Made by a program: the position numbers and the translations under genes
Notes under the pieces: model-generated
Seen by the model: the letters and a program-made list of their open reading frames with translations, nothing else
Told to the model about the DNA's origin: nothing
Database searches by the model: none
In this document: positions 14,311 through 23,530 of the stretch, in pieces
How the letters are laid out: every line of letters begins with the position of its first letter
Numbering within the stretch: the first letter of the stretch is position 1
Assembly (NCBI GenBank): GCA_002309995.1
Contig: DBYB01000061.1
Coordinates: 29,190-93,189, forward strand
Reading direction: 5' to 3'
Source of the DNA: Bacteroidales bacterium UBA1197
GTDB taxonomy: Bacteria; Bacteroidota; Bacteroidia; Bacteroidales; UBA932
DNA length: 64,000 nucleotides

Positions 14311-17058
14311 ATGGAAGAAGAGAACATTGTGACCGAGGAAGTCATCGAGGACGATGACCTTGAAGTCGCGGAAGACGCTGAGTCTAGCGGCAAATACACC
14401 AGGCTGCTGGAGAGCGACGCCCACAAGTTCAAGCTCTCAGGAATGTTCAAGGACTGGTATCTGGATTACGCATCATACGTAATCCTGCATCGTGCCGTAC
14501 CCCATATCGCCGACGGACTCAAGCCGGTGCAGCGCCGCGTGCTGCACGTGATGAGCAAGATGGACGACGGTTCCTACACCAAGGTGGCCAACATAGTCGG
14601 CCAGGCGATGCAGTACCACCCGCACGGCGACCAGTCTATCCTCGGCGCCCTCGTAACCCTTGGCCAGAAAGGTCTTTGCATCGACTGCCAGGGTAACTGG
14701 GGCAACATCCTCACCGGCGACGCCAACGCGGCTCCCCGTTACATCGAGGCCCGCCTGAGCAAGTTCGCGCTGGAGGTTCTCTTCGACCCGAAGGTCACCC
14801 ACACGATGAAGTCGTACGACGGCCGCAACGACGAGCCTACCGAGCTTCCGGTACGGTTCCCGCTCCTGCTGGCCCAGGGCACCGACGGCATCGGCGTGGG
14901 CCTTGCCTCCAAGATCCTGCCGCACAACTTCAACGAACTGATGGACGCCTCCGTGGCCATACTCGAAGGCAAGCCGTACGAACTGTATCCCGACTTCCCT
15001 ACCGGCGGATATGCCGACTGCAGCAAGTATATGCAGGGCAAGCGCGGCGGGCGTGTGAAGGTGCGTGCGCGCATCGAGAAGATTGACAAGAGCACCATCG
15101 CAATCACCGAAATCCCTTACGGCAAGTACACCAAGGACCTGATAGAGTCCATCCTCAAGGCCAAGGACAAGGGCAAGATAAAGATCAAGAAGATTGAGGA
15201 TATGACCACCGACAAGGTGGAAATTCTCATCCACCTGCCCGGCGACGTTTCGCCCGACAAGACCATCGACGCGCTCTACGCGTTCACCGACTGCGAGTGC
15301 AACCTCGCCCCGAACGCCTGCGTGATCAAGGATAACAAGCCCCAGTTCCTCACCGTCAACGAGATACTGGAGTACAGCACCTTCCACACCCGCGACATAC
15401 TCCTGCAGCAGCTCGGCATCCGTATGAGCGAGCTGGAGCGCGACTGGCATTACAGTTCGCTTGAGCGCATCTACTTCGAAAACCGTCTCTACAAGATACT
15501 GGAGAAAGACCAGGCAAGCTGGGAGGAGCAGAAGGAGGAGACTCTCAAGGCGATGAAGGCCTACGAGAAGTCGCTGCGCCGCGAAATTGTGATGGAAGAC
15601 ATCGACCGCCTGGTAGACAAGCCAGTGCGCAAGATATCGAAGTTCGACGTGAAGGCTGTGGACGAGAAGATTCGCGCCATCGAGGAGGAAATGAAGGTGG
15701 TACAGGACCACATCGACCACATCGACAAATACACCATCGACTGGTTCAAGGGCTTGAAAAAGAAGTACGGCAAGGACTTCCCCCGCCTGACCGAACTGAC
15801 TGGATTCGAGACCATCGCGGCCACAAAGGTTGTAAACAACAACGCCAAGCTCTACGCCAATATGGCCGAGGGATTCGTGGGCATAGGACTCAAGCGCGAC
15901 GACGCCGGCGAGTTCATCAGCGAGTGCTCCGATATGAGCGAGGTGATAGTCATCCGCAAGGACGGCAAGTATATAGTTACCAAGGTGAGCGACAAGGCCT
16001 TCTTTGGCAAGGACCTCATCTACGTGGGCGTATTCAACAGGGGCGACAGCAGGACCGTGTACAACGCAATCTACCGCGAGGGTAAGACGTCCATATATTA
16101 CGCCAAACGTTTCGCCGTAACGTCCGTCACACGCGAAAAGGAATACGACATAACCACCGGAGCCGAGGGTTCGCAGATAGTCTGGTTCACGGCCAACCAT
16201 AACGGGGAGGCCGAGACCGTGCTGGTTAAACTGCGCCCCAAGCCGAAGCTCAAGAAGACCGCTTTAGAGTACGACTTCTCACAACTCGGCATCAAGAGCA
16301 AGACCGCGCGAGGCAATCTGGTGACCAAGAACGTGGTGCAGCGCATTACCCTGAAGAGCAAGGGCGTAAGCACCATCGCAGGCAAGGAGATCTGGTACGA
16401 TACCGATATCCAGAAACTCAACGACGAGGGCCACGGCCTCCTGCTTGGCGAGTTCTGCGAGGGCGACAAGGTGCTGGCGGTGTTCCGCAACGGAACTTTC
16501 TACACCACCTCCTTCGACCTGGTGAACCGCTACCAGGGTGACGTGCTCCGAATAGAGAAATTCGACCCCGACAAGACGTTCACCGCTCTCTACTGGGACG
16601 CCGGAGTCAAGTCCTTCTACGTGAAGCGTTTCTCGTTCATAGTGAGCGACAACCAGCCGGTGTCGTTCATAGCCGAGGGCAGCAAGTCCTATCTGGTGGA
16701 CCTGAGCGACGACAGGCATCCGCAGTACGAGGTGATCTGGAAACTGGAAGACAAGCCTTCCGACTTCGTGGACGCCGAGGAATGGATTGCCAAGAAAGGC
16801 GTCGGAGCCAAGGGCAAGAAGGTTGTCGATCGCGGCGAGGTTAAGATAGTTCGCTTCGTGGAGCCGCTGGTCAAGCCCGGCGACGATGAACCGGAAGAAG
16901 AGCCCGCAGAAGAGCCTTCAGTCGCCGAAACCGCGCCCGAGCCCGCGCCCGCACCCGCGCAATCTTCTTCCGTACCCGCAGGCGTAGAGATTCACATCCC
17001 CGACTCCCCCGCCGACGAGCCCTACGAACTGATCTTCGAAGAACCCACTCTGTTCTAG
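14311..17058 (+). CDS. parC: DNA topoisomerase IV subunit A
   Basis: A 915-residue type IIA topoisomerase A subunit. The catalytic tyrosine Y144 lies in AAPRYIEARLSKFA, and the winged-helix and tower regions follow. The C-terminal half has degenerate beta-propeller blades and ends in an acidic Pro/Glu/Ala-rich tail (about 860-905). The N-terminal 25 residues are also strongly acidic. The order and length fit Bacteroidota ParC better than GyrA, since no canonical GyrA box is seen. The partner parE is not in the window. A clean intrinsic terminator starts directly after the stop codon. Confidence 0.92.
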   Translation: MEEENIVTEEVIEDDDLEVAEDAESSGKYTRLLESDAHKFKLSGMFKDWYLDYASYVILHRAVPHIADGLKPVQRRVLHVMSKMDDGSYTKVANIVGQAMQYHPHGDQSILGALVTLGQKGLCIDCQGNWGNILTGDANAAPRYIEARLSKFALEVLFDPKVTHTMKSYDGRNDEPTELPVRFPLLLAQGTDGIGVGLASKILPHNFNELMDASVAILEGKPYELYPDFPTGGYADCSKYMQGKRGGRVKVRARIEKIDKSTIAITEIPYGKYTKDLIESILKAKDKGKIKIKKIEDMTTDKVEILIHLPGDVSPDKTIDALYAFTDCECNLAPNACVIKDNKPQFLTVNEILEYSTFHTRDILLQQLGIRMSELERDWHYSSLERIYFENRLYKILEKDQASWEEQKEETLKAMKAYEKSLRREIVMEDIDRLVDKPVRKISKFDVKAVDEKIRAIEEEMKVVQDHIDHIDKYTIDWFKGLKKKYGKDFPRLTELTGFETIAATKVVNNNAKLYANMAEGFVGIGLKRDDAGEFISECSDMSEVIVIRKDGKYIVTKVSDKAFFGKDLIYVGVFNRGDSRTVYNAIYREGKTSIYYAKRFAVTSVTREKEYDITTGAEGSQIVWFTANHNGEAETVLVKLRPKPKLKKTALEYDFSQLGIKSKTARGNLVTKNVVQRITLKSKGVSTIAGKEIWYDTDIQKLNDEGHGLLLGEFCEGDKVLAVFRNGTFYTTSFDLVNRYQGDVLRIEKFDPDKTFTALYWDAGVKSFYVKRFSFIVSDNQPVSFIAEGSKSYLVDLSDDRHPQYEVIWKLEDKPSDFVDAEEWIAKKGVGAKGKKVVDRGEVKIVRFVEPLVKPGDDEPEEEPAEEPSVAETAPEPAPAPAQSSSVPAGVEIHIPDSPADEPYELIFEEPTLF

Positions 17059-17096
17059 TTTTGCCGACCAAAAACTTTGCGCGGCAAAATATTTTT
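17059..17096 (+). terminator. intrinsic terminator after parC
   Basis: TTTTGCCG (17059-17066) pairs perfectly with CGGCAAAA (17082-17089), followed by TATTTTT. The stem begins on the first base after the parC stop codon. Confidence 0.85.
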
Positions 17097-17114
17097 AAAA
17101 TTTTCGTACTATGT

Positions 17115-17147
17115 ATTGCAAAGTATTGAAAAGTTTTCATATCTTTG
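17115..17147 (+). promoter_or_regulatory. promoter of the PspC-PadR-PspC cluster
   Basis: TATCTTTG (17140-17147) matches TAnnTTTG. ATTG at 17115-17118, 21 bases upstream, is a weaker -33 box. The ATG at 17169 leaves a short leader. Confidence 0.6.
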
Positions 17148-17168
17148 CATCGTAAAACTTACACGAAA

Positions 17169-17729
17169 ATGAAAAAAGTCATCTCAGCCGGCATTGGAGG
17201 CCGCAGTTTCAACATCAACGAAGACGCTTACGAGCGCCTTGAATCCTATCTCAACCTCTTCCGCAGCCACGTGAAGGAAGTGGGAACGCAGGAGGTGATG
17301 GACGACCTGGAGTCACGCATAGCCGACCTCTTCTTCGAATCAGTGGGCGACAGCACACGGGTGGTCAACCTCGACCTGGTGGAGCAGGTCATACGTCAAC
17401 TGGGTATGCCTGACGGCAGCAGCACGACGGCCGACGCTCCCGGGAACTACGCGAACGCAAAGCCAGCACGTAAGCTCTACCGCGACACCGACGACGTGCG
17501 CATTGCAGGCGTCTGCTCCGGCCTTGCCTTATACTTCGGCATAGACACCGCGCTTATGCGCATAATTATGCTGGTGGCCCTGATCGCAGGCTCAGCGGGA
17601 TTCTGGGTGTATGTCATCCTCTGGATTGCGGTACCCAAGGCCTACACCGCGGCGCAGAAGTGCGAGCTGCGCGGCCTCGCCCCCACCGCAGGTAACCTCG
17701 CAAAATTCACGAACACATATAATAAATAA
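17169..17729 (+). CDS. PspC-domain membrane protein
   Basis: A 186-residue protein with a cytoplasmic N-terminal segment (about 1-85, rich in acidic helices) and a PspC domain at about 101-157: KLYRDTDDVRIAGVCSGLAL followed by two hydrophobic stretches. PspC proteins are membrane stress sensors or regulators. The ATG at 17169 is chosen because an earlier in-frame TTG (17145) lies within the promoter. The N-terminal segment is related to that of the second PspC gene in this cluster, implying duplication. The next gene, a PadR regulator, starts 3 bases later. Confidence 0.85.
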   Translation: MKKVISAGIGGRSFNINEDAYERLESYLNLFRSHVKEVGTQEVMDDLESRIADLFFESVGDSTRVVNLDLVEQVIRQLGMPDGSSTTADAPGNYANAKPARKLYRDTDDVRIAGVCSGLALYFGIDTALMRIIMLVALIAGSAGFWVYVILWIAVPKAYTAAQKCELRGLAPTAGNLAKFTNTYNK

Positions 17730-17732
17730 GAT

Positions 17733-18062
17733 ATGGAAAGCAATGCCGACAACGTGCGCTCGCAAATGCGCAAAGGTGTCCTGGAGTACTGCATCCTGTG
17801 CATCCTGGACAAACACGAGGCATACGCCTCCAACCTCATAGAGGAGCTGAAGAAAGCCGATATGATAGTCGTGGAAGGCACGCTCTATCCCCTGCTCACC
17901 CGCCAGAAGAACCAGGGCCTCCTGGCTTACCGATGGGAAGAATCTACCCAGGGCCCGCCCCGCAAGTACTACACAATCACAGACAAAGGCAGGGCCCAGC
18001 TGGCAGAAATGGACGCCGCCTGGCAGGAAATGGTTAACTCAATAGCAAATCTCAAGAAATGA
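17733..18062 (+). CDS. PadR-family transcriptional regulator
   Basis: A 109-residue winged-helix regulator of the PadR type: QMRKGVLEYCILCILDKHEA is the typical first helix region and EGTLYPLLTRQKNQGLL the recognition helix and wing, with PPRKYYTITDKGRAQL at the end. It is the short (subfamily 2) PadR form. Encoded between two PspC genes and overlapping the second (ATGA), it probably controls this cluster in response to an envelope or small-molecule signal; the ligand is unknown. Confidence 0.92.
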   Translation: MESNADNVRSQMRKGVLEYCILCILDKHEAYASNLIEELKKADMIVVEGTLYPLLTRQKNQGLLAYRWEESTQGPPRKYYTITDKGRAQLAEMDAAWQEMVNSIANLKK

Positions 18063-19063
18063 AACAGATAGAAAAAGTAAGCGTAGGCGGATACCTCTTC
18101 ACGATGGACAAGGAAGCGGCCGCCGAGACCGACAGCTACCTCGGCGAAATGTCGGCGTATTACTCCAACCCTGAGATTACCGAGGGCATAGAAGAGCGTA
18201 TGGCAGAGCTCCTGCAGGAGCGCGTCTCAGCCGGCGAGGTTGTGAGCAAGGCCATAATACTCAGCATAATAGACATACTCGGCAGGCCCGAGAATATAGC
18301 CGGAGAGGAGCCCGATGGAGTGGAGCCCGACAAGCCCGCGAAGAAACTCTACCGCGATATGCAGAACGTGCGTCTGGCGGGCGTGTGCAGCGGAATCGCA
18401 GCATACTTCAACTTCGACCCTGTTATCCTGCGCGTAGCCTTCGCGGTGCTGACGCTTGTGGGCCTCTTCGGCTTCGCAGACTGCAACGGATGGATAGTGC
18501 TGACCGCTCCGATAATCTACATAATCCTGTGGATCTGCATACCTCCGGCACGCACCGCCCGCGAGAGGTGGGCCCTCAAAGGAGACGACGGCAGCGTGGA
18601 GAACATCCGCCGCAACATCGAATCGGGCGCAAACGATGTCGGTAACGCCCTCAGGCAGGTCGGCAACTCTCCGGCATGGGGCACCATCGGTCGAATTATT
18701 GAAGTTTGCGTCGGTCTGCTTATGCTCGTAATCGCCGTTTCCGGACTCTTTGCCGGCGGCCTTGCGGCCTTCGGATGGGAGTGGCTCGGTTTCGCGGACT
18801 CGATAACCAGCGGGTACCACGAACTTATAGATGAGTTCCCCAACGCCGCAGACGTAATAACTACGCCCTGGGTAATGATGCTTGCAGCAGCCGTTTACGC
18901 ACTCCCTTTCATTGGAATGCTGTACGGAAGTATAATGCTGCTGTTCCGCATCAAATCGCCGAAGTGGAAGCCCGGACTGATTATCTTCATCGTATGGCTG
19001 ATGAGTATCATAGCTCTGTGCATTCTCATAGGGGCTACGATGTTCGCTACGGCGGTGGCTTAA
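18059..19063 (+). CDS. PspC-domain membrane protein, larger paralogue
   Basis: A 334-residue protein. An N-terminal segment (1-90) resembles that of the smaller PspC gene upstream, and the PspC domain lies at about 95-162 (KLYRDMQNVRLAGVCSGIAA). The C-terminal half adds several hydrophobic segments (about 215-240, 280-302 and 310-334). It starts inside the PadR stop codon. PadR-PspC pairs are widespread in Bacteroidota; a role in envelope stress is inferred from PspC elsewhere. Confidence 0.85.
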   Translation: MKQIEKVSVGGYLFTMDKEAAAETDSYLGEMSAYYSNPEITEGIEERMAELLQERVSAGEVVSKAIILSIIDILGRPENIAGEEPDGVEPDKPAKKLYRDMQNVRLAGVCSGIAAYFNFDPVILRVAFAVLTLVGLFGFADCNGWIVLTAPIIYIILWICIPPARTARERWALKGDDGSVENIRRNIESGANDVGNALRQVGNSPAWGTIGRIIEVCVGLLMLVIAVSGLFAGGLAAFGWEWLGFADSITSGYHELIDEFPNAADVITTPWVMMLAAAVYALPFIGMLYGSIMLLFRIKSPKWKPGLIIFIVWLMSIIALCILIGATMFATAVA

Positions 19064-19065
19064 AG

Positions 19066-19141
19066 AGATTCTTCACTTCGTTCAGAATGACAGGAAACGG
19101 GAAGATTCAGAATGACAGGATACTTCGTTCAGAATGACTGG
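19066..19141. repeat. three copies of a dispersed AGAATGAC repeat
   Basis: A full copy at 19066-19094 begins AGATTCTTCACTTCG and ends TCAGAATGACAGG. A truncated copy lies at 19103-19119 (AGATTCAGAATGACAGG) and a third at 19123-19141 (CTTCGTTCAGAATGACTGG). A related unit is found at 30075-30101 and a 15-nt core inside the gene at 28544-28559. It fills the gap before the ABC exporter operon. A weak promoter-like pair (TTTG 19154, TAATTTCA 19173) lies beyond it. Confidence 0.75.
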
Positions 19142-19185
19142 AAAAGGGACGTTTTTGGAATAAAAGTTGCGGTAATTTCAGCGCT

Positions 19186-19908
19186 ATGCTAATCGAATTA
19201 AAAGACGTCAACAAGACATACGACAACGGACAGCCGTTGCACGTGCTCAAGGGCATAAACCTGAGCATCGACAGCGGCGAGTTCGTGTCCATAATGGGTG
19301 CATCGGGCTCGGGTAAATCGACCCTGCTTAACATCATAGGCATCCTGGACAACTACGATACCGGAGAATACTACATCGACGGACGGCTCATCAAGGGCCT
19401 CAGCGAGAAGCAGGCGGCCGACTACCGCAACCGGATGATAGGATTCATCTTCCAGTCGTTCAACCTGATAAGCTTCAAGACCGCTGTGGAGAACGTGGAA
19501 CTGCCGCTCTTCTACCAGGGCGTAAGCAGGAGCAAGCGCCACGAACTGGCAATGCAGTACCTGGAGAAGCTCGGCCTGGCCGACTGGGCGGGTCACTACC
19601 CCAACGAGATGTCCGGCGGACAGAAGCAGCGCGTAGCAATAGCCAGGGCCTTGATTACCAATCCCAAGATACTCCTTGCCGACGAGCCCACCGGAGCCCT
19701 CGACTCCAAGACCTCCGAGGAGGTGATGCAGCTTCTGGCCAAGCTCAACAGGGAGGAAGGCGTAACGATAATCGTAGTGACGCACGAAAGCGGCGTGGCC
19801 AACTGCACCGACAAGATTGTGCACATCAAGGACGGCCTGATCGGGCGCATAGAAGACAACCGCGAGCACCGCGCATCGATGTTCGGCGCCAACACCATAA
19901 TGAAATGA
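19186..19908 (+). CDS. ABC transporter ATP-binding protein (MacB/LolD type)
   Basis: A 240-residue ATPase subunit. Walker A GASGSGKST (38-46), the Q-loop FIFQSFNL, signature MSGGQKQR (M142 onward) and Walker B LLADEPTGALD (D166, E167) are intact. The sequence resembles the LolD/MacB class, which powers mechanotransmission-type exporters. It is followed by two FtsX-type permeases, an adaptor and a TolC-like channel in one operon. Overlap with the first permease is ATGA. Confidence 0.95.
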   Translation: MLIELKDVNKTYDNGQPLHVLKGINLSIDSGEFVSIMGASGSGKSTLLNIIGILDNYDTGEYYIDGRLIKGLSEKQAADYRNRMIGFIFQSFNLISFKTAVENVELPLFYQGVSRSKRHELAMQYLEKLGLADWAGHYPNEMSGGQKQRVAIARALITNPKILLADEPTGALDSKTSEEVMQLLAKLNREEGVTIIVVTHESGVANCTDKIVHIKDGLIGRIEDNREHRASMFGANTIMK

Positions 19909-21170
19909 GAGACCTCTTTACGGAAGTTTGGGAAAGCGTACGCCGCAACAAGCTGCGGACGGCCCTCACCGGGTTTGCGGTATCGTGGGGCATATTTATG
20001 CTCATCGTACTGCTCGGCGCCGGCAACGGCCTGATGAACTCGTTCATGCGCGGCGGCGCGGGCTTCGCAAGCAACTCCGTGAGCGTAGGCGGCGGATGGA
20101 CCTCCAAGCCCTACGACGGGCTCAAGTCAGGCCGGCGCATACGCCTGGACGATATGGACGTAGCCATCACAGCGGGGAATCAGTTCTCGCAGTACGTGGA
20201 TCAGGTCTCCCCTACCGTGGGCACCAACGCCACACTGAGTCTTGGGAAGCGCAGTTTCAGCGGTTACATCGACGGGCAGTATCCGGCCGCCAAAGATATG
20301 GGCAAGGTGGAAATGCTCTACGGAAGGTTCCTGAACGACAAAGACATAGCGGACAGCCGCAAGGTGGTGGTGATGCCCGAGAGCACGGCATCGCGCCTGC
20401 TCGAACCCGGGCAGGGCGTCGAGACGCTGCTCGGCAAGTACGTAAAGGTGGGCTCGCTGGCCTTCCAGGTGGTGGGCATCAGCAAAGCGGACCGTATGCG
20501 TAACGACAACAACCTCTGGGCACCGTACACCACCGTGAAGACGGTATATGGCAAGGGCCAGGAAGTCGGAAGCATCAGTTTCACAACCAAGGGGCTTGAA
20601 ACAGAAGCCGCCAACGAGGAATTCGAGAAGCAGTACAAGGCCGCCATCAACCTGCACCACAGAGCCGCGCCCGACGATGAACGCGCCGTGTGGGTATGGA
20701 ACCGCGCACATCAGGACGTGCAGATGAAAAAGGGCCGCAACATACTGAGCACGGCGCTGTGGATCATCGGCCTGTTTACCCTGCTCGGCGGAATCGTGGG
20801 CGTGAGCAACATTATGCTCATTACAGTGAAGGAGCGCACGCACGAATTCGGCATACGCAAGGCCATAGGCGCAAGCCCGTGGGCCATCACCAAGCTCATC
20901 ATCTCGGAGAGCGTGACCATAACGGCATTCTTCGGTTATATCGGAATGTTCCTGGGAATGCTTACCTGCACCATACTCGACAAGACGCTCGGACAGGCGA
21001 AGATGAGCGTATTCGACGAACAGATCGCCATGCTGGTTGATACCGGCGTAGGAATGGACGTGGCCATTGAAGCCACTCTCGTATTGATAATAGCAGGCAC
21101 GCTGGCCGGATTCTTCCCGGCACGCAAGGCCGCAGGGGTCAGACCTATAGAAGCACTTAGAGCGGAATGA
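19905..21170 (+). CDS. FtsX/MacB-type ABC transporter permease 1
   Basis: A 421-residue permease with one N-terminal span (about 18-40), a large periplasmic MacB_PCD-type domain and three C-terminal spans ending in ARKAAGVRPIEALRAE, the family hallmark. The cytoplasmic coupling loop KERTHEFGIRKAIGASPWAI is present. Together with permease 2 it likely forms a heterodimer driven by the upstream ATPase. It overlaps permease 2 through ATGA. Confidence 0.92.
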   Translation: MRDLFTEVWESVRRNKLRTALTGFAVSWGIFMLIVLLGAGNGLMNSFMRGGAGFASNSVSVGGGWTSKPYDGLKSGRRIRLDDMDVAITAGNQFSQYVDQVSPTVGTNATLSLGKRSFSGYIDGQYPAAKDMGKVEMLYGRFLNDKDIADSRKVVVMPESTASRLLEPGQGVETLLGKYVKVGSLAFQVVGISKADRMRNDNNLWAPYTTVKTVYGKGQEVGSISFTTKGLETEAANEEFEKQYKAAINLHHRAAPDDERAVWVWNRAHQDVQMKKGRNILSTALWIIGLFTLLGGIVGVSNIMLITVKERTHEFGIRKAIGASPWAITKLIISESVTITAFFGYIGMFLGMLTCTILDKTLGQAKMSVFDEQIAMLVDTGVGMDVAIEATLVLIIAGTLAGFFPARKAAGVRPIEALRAE

Positions 21171-22414
21171 GATTCGATTTGGACACATATCGCGAGATTG
21201 CGGATTCGCTCGTGCGCAACAAGAGCCGCAGCCTGCTGACAGGCTTCGGGGTGTTCTGGGGAGTGTTTATGCTGCTGTTCCTGCTGGGCGGCGGCCAGGG
21301 ACTCAGGCAACTGATGTCCAACAACTTCGCAGGCTTCGCCACCAACACCGCCGTCATCGCACCGTCCCAGACCACCAAGCCCTGGAAGGGTATGAAAGAA
21401 GGACGGCGATGGAGTTTGACCTACACCGACGTGGAGCGCCTCAAACGGATGATTCCGGAGCTCGAGACAGTTACTCCAATGGTGAGCAACTGGGGCCAGG
21501 AGGCCGTAAACGGGGCCAACACCGTGAACGCCAACATAAAGGGCGTATATGCGGATTATAGCAAGGTTGAAGAGCCGCTTATCCGCTACGGGCGCTATAT
21601 CAACGAGGCCGACGTGGCCCAGGAGCGCAAGGTCTGCGTGATAGGCAAGCGCATCTACACCAGCCTGTTCCCTAGCGGCGGCGACCCCTGCGGAACGATG
21701 ATCAAGGTGGGACCGGTGTACTATCAGGTGATAGGCGTTGACTTCAATTCCGGCAATATGAGCATCAACGGCAACGCCGACGAAGCAGTAGTCGTGCCGC
21801 TCCCGGTAGCCCAGAAAATCTACCATCGCGGCAACACCATCGACCTGCTGTGCACTTGCGGGCGCTCCGGGGTAAAGATGTCTTCGCTGGAAGACCGTAT
21901 GAGGCATATAATTGCACGCGAGCACGGATTCGACCCGACTGACAGGGACGCTACTTTCTTCCTCAACACCGAGCAGATTTTCGCCATTATGGACAACCTG
22001 TTCACCGGGCTCAGCTTCCTGATTTGGCTGGTAGGCCTTGGGACCATCCTGGCCGGCATTATAGGTGTCAGCAACATTATGATGGTTACCGTGAAGGAAC
22101 GCACGACCGAAATAGGCATCCGGCGCGCCATCGGAGCTACACCCAGCAATATCCTGGGCCAGATTATAATGGAGAGCATCAGCCTTACAATGGCCGCCGG
22201 CTCCTTCGGGATAGTGTTCGCGGTGCTGCTGCTTAGCCTGCTGGGCTCCATAGTGAACGGCAGGCCTGATGCCGTGCCGGTAGATTTCCAGGTGAGTTTC
22301 TGGACGGCGGTGGTTTCCGCACTGCTGCTCAGCATACTGGGAGTAATTGCAGGTCTGGCCCCCGCATCCAGGGCCATGGCGATCAAGCCGGTGGATGCAA
22401 TGAGAGACGAATAA
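21167..22414 (+). CDS. FtsX/MacB-type ABC transporter permease 2
   Basis: A 415-residue paralogue of the preceding permease with the same topology. The N-terminal segment IADSLVRNKSRSLLTGFGVF and C-terminal coupling loop KERTTEIGIRRAIGATPSNI are conserved, and the tail ends ASRAMAIKPVDAMRDE. A pair of different half-size permeases with one ATPase is common in Bacteroidota MacAB-like exporters. The substrate cannot be read from the sequence. It lies 15 bases upstream of the adaptor gene. Confidence 0.92.
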   Translation: MRFDLDTYREIADSLVRNKSRSLLTGFGVFWGVFMLLFLLGGGQGLRQLMSNNFAGFATNTAVIAPSQTTKPWKGMKEGRRWSLTYTDVERLKRMIPELETVTPMVSNWGQEAVNGANTVNANIKGVYADYSKVEEPLIRYGRYINEADVAQERKVCVIGKRIYTSLFPSGGDPCGTMIKVGPVYYQVIGVDFNSGNMSINGNADEAVVVPLPVAQKIYHRGNTIDLLCTCGRSGVKMSSLEDRMRHIIAREHGFDPTDRDATFFLNTEQIFAIMDNLFTGLSFLIWLVGLGTILAGIIGVSNIMMVTVKERTTEIGIRRAIGATPSNILGQIIMESISLTMAAGSFGIVFAVLLLSLLGSIVNGRPDAVPVDFQVSFWTAVVSALLLSILGVIAGLAPASRAMAIKPVDAMRDE

Positions 22415-22429
22415 CAAAGACACAACATA

Positions 22430-23530
22430 ATGAAAAAGATTGTCAAGTACATCATCTTCGCGCTTATAGCGCTGCTGTTCATCGGGACTTTCGTGTTCCT
22501 CTTCAAGAACTCGCGTCCGGAGCCGGTGCAGTATATGGAGCACCCGGCCGTGATAGCCGACATCAGCCGCAGTACCGTGGTAACGGGCAAGATAGAGCCT
22601 CGCAACGAGGTGAATATCAAGCCTCAGATCAACGGAATCATCTCCGAACTCCGTAAGGAAGCAGGCCAGATGGTTAAGGAGGGCGAGGTCATCGCCAAGC
22701 TGCGCGTGATTCCCGATATGAACTCCTTAAGCTCGGCCCAGAGCCGCGTGCGCCTGGCAGAGATCAACCTCAAGCAGGCAAAGACCAACTGGGAGCGCGA
22801 GAAGGCCCTGTACGACAAGAAACTGGTGAGCGACGAGGAATACGACCAGGTGTATCAGTCTTACAACCAGGCGGTTGAAGAGCGCAACGCGGCCCAGGAG
22901 TCGCTGGAGGTCATACGCGACGGCGTTTCATCAAGCAACGCAACCGGCAGCTCCACCCTGGTGCGCTCAACCATCACCGGACTCATCCTCGACATCCCCG
23001 TGAAGGTCGGAAACTCCGTGATCCAAGCCAATACGATGAACGACGGTACGACGGTTGCCACGGTTGCCAATATGAAGGACCTCATCTTCGACGGCAACAT
23101 CGACGAGACCGAGGTAGGTTCGCTGGTAGAGGGTATGCCGATCAAGATTACCATCGGCGCCCTGCCCGACTACAGCTCCGAGGCGGCTCTGGAGTACATT
23201 TCGCCCAAGGCGGTGGAGAACAACGGAGCCAACCAGTTCGAGATCAAGGCGGCGGTAAAGGCCAGCGGTGAGCATATGATTCGCTCCGGCTACAGCGCCA
23301 ACGCGGAGATAGTGCTGGAAAGCGCCTCCCAGGTGCTGAGCATCCCCGAGAGCGCCCTCGAATTCCAGGGCGACAGCACCTTCGTGTACATCAAGAAGGC
23401 TGAGGACTATGAGCGCGTACCCGTGGAGACCGGCCTGAGCGACGGCATCAACATAGAGATAAAGAGCGGCCTGAATGAGGGCGACATAGTTCGCGGCACC
23501 CGTATCATCAACATAGGCAAGAAGAAATGA
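22430..23530 (+). CDS. periplasmic adaptor subunit (MacA/HlyD type)
   Basis: A 366-residue membrane-fusion protein. A single N-terminal anchor (about 7-25) is followed by a biotinyl-lipoyl-like half-motif (IEPRNEVNIKPQINGIISEL) and a long coiled-coil hairpin (about 95-165, e.g. RLAEINLKQAKTNWEREKAL). Beta-barrel and membrane-proximal domains follow. It bridges the ABC permeases to the outer-membrane channel encoded next. Its stop overlaps the TolC-like start by ATGA. Confidence 0.93.
   Translation: MKKIVKYIIFALIALLFIGTFVFLFKNSRPEPVQYMEHPAVIADISRSTVVTGKIEPRNEVNIKPQINGIISELRKEAGQMVKEGEVIAKLRVIPDMNSLSSAQSRVRLAEINLKQAKTNWEREKALYDKKLVSDEEYDQVYQSYNQAVEERNAAQESLEVIRDGVSSSNATGSSTLVRSTITGLILDIPVKVGNSVIQANTMNDGTTVATVANMKDLIFDGNIDETEVGSLVEGMPIKITIGALPDYSSEAALEYISPKAVENNGANQFEIKAAVKASGEHMIRSGYSANAEIVLESASQVLSIPESALEFQGDSTFVYIKKAEDYERVPVETGLSDGINIEIKSGLNEGDIVRGTRIINIGKKK

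Noticed and set aside
14473..16200. 575-residue minus-strand frame opposite parC
   Set aside because: ParC on the plus strand has full family motifs; the antisense frame reflects GC-rich codon bias and has no recognisable domain.
20936..22543. 535-residue minus-strand frame
   Set aside because: Antisense to the two ABC permeases and the adaptor start, which carry clear family signatures.
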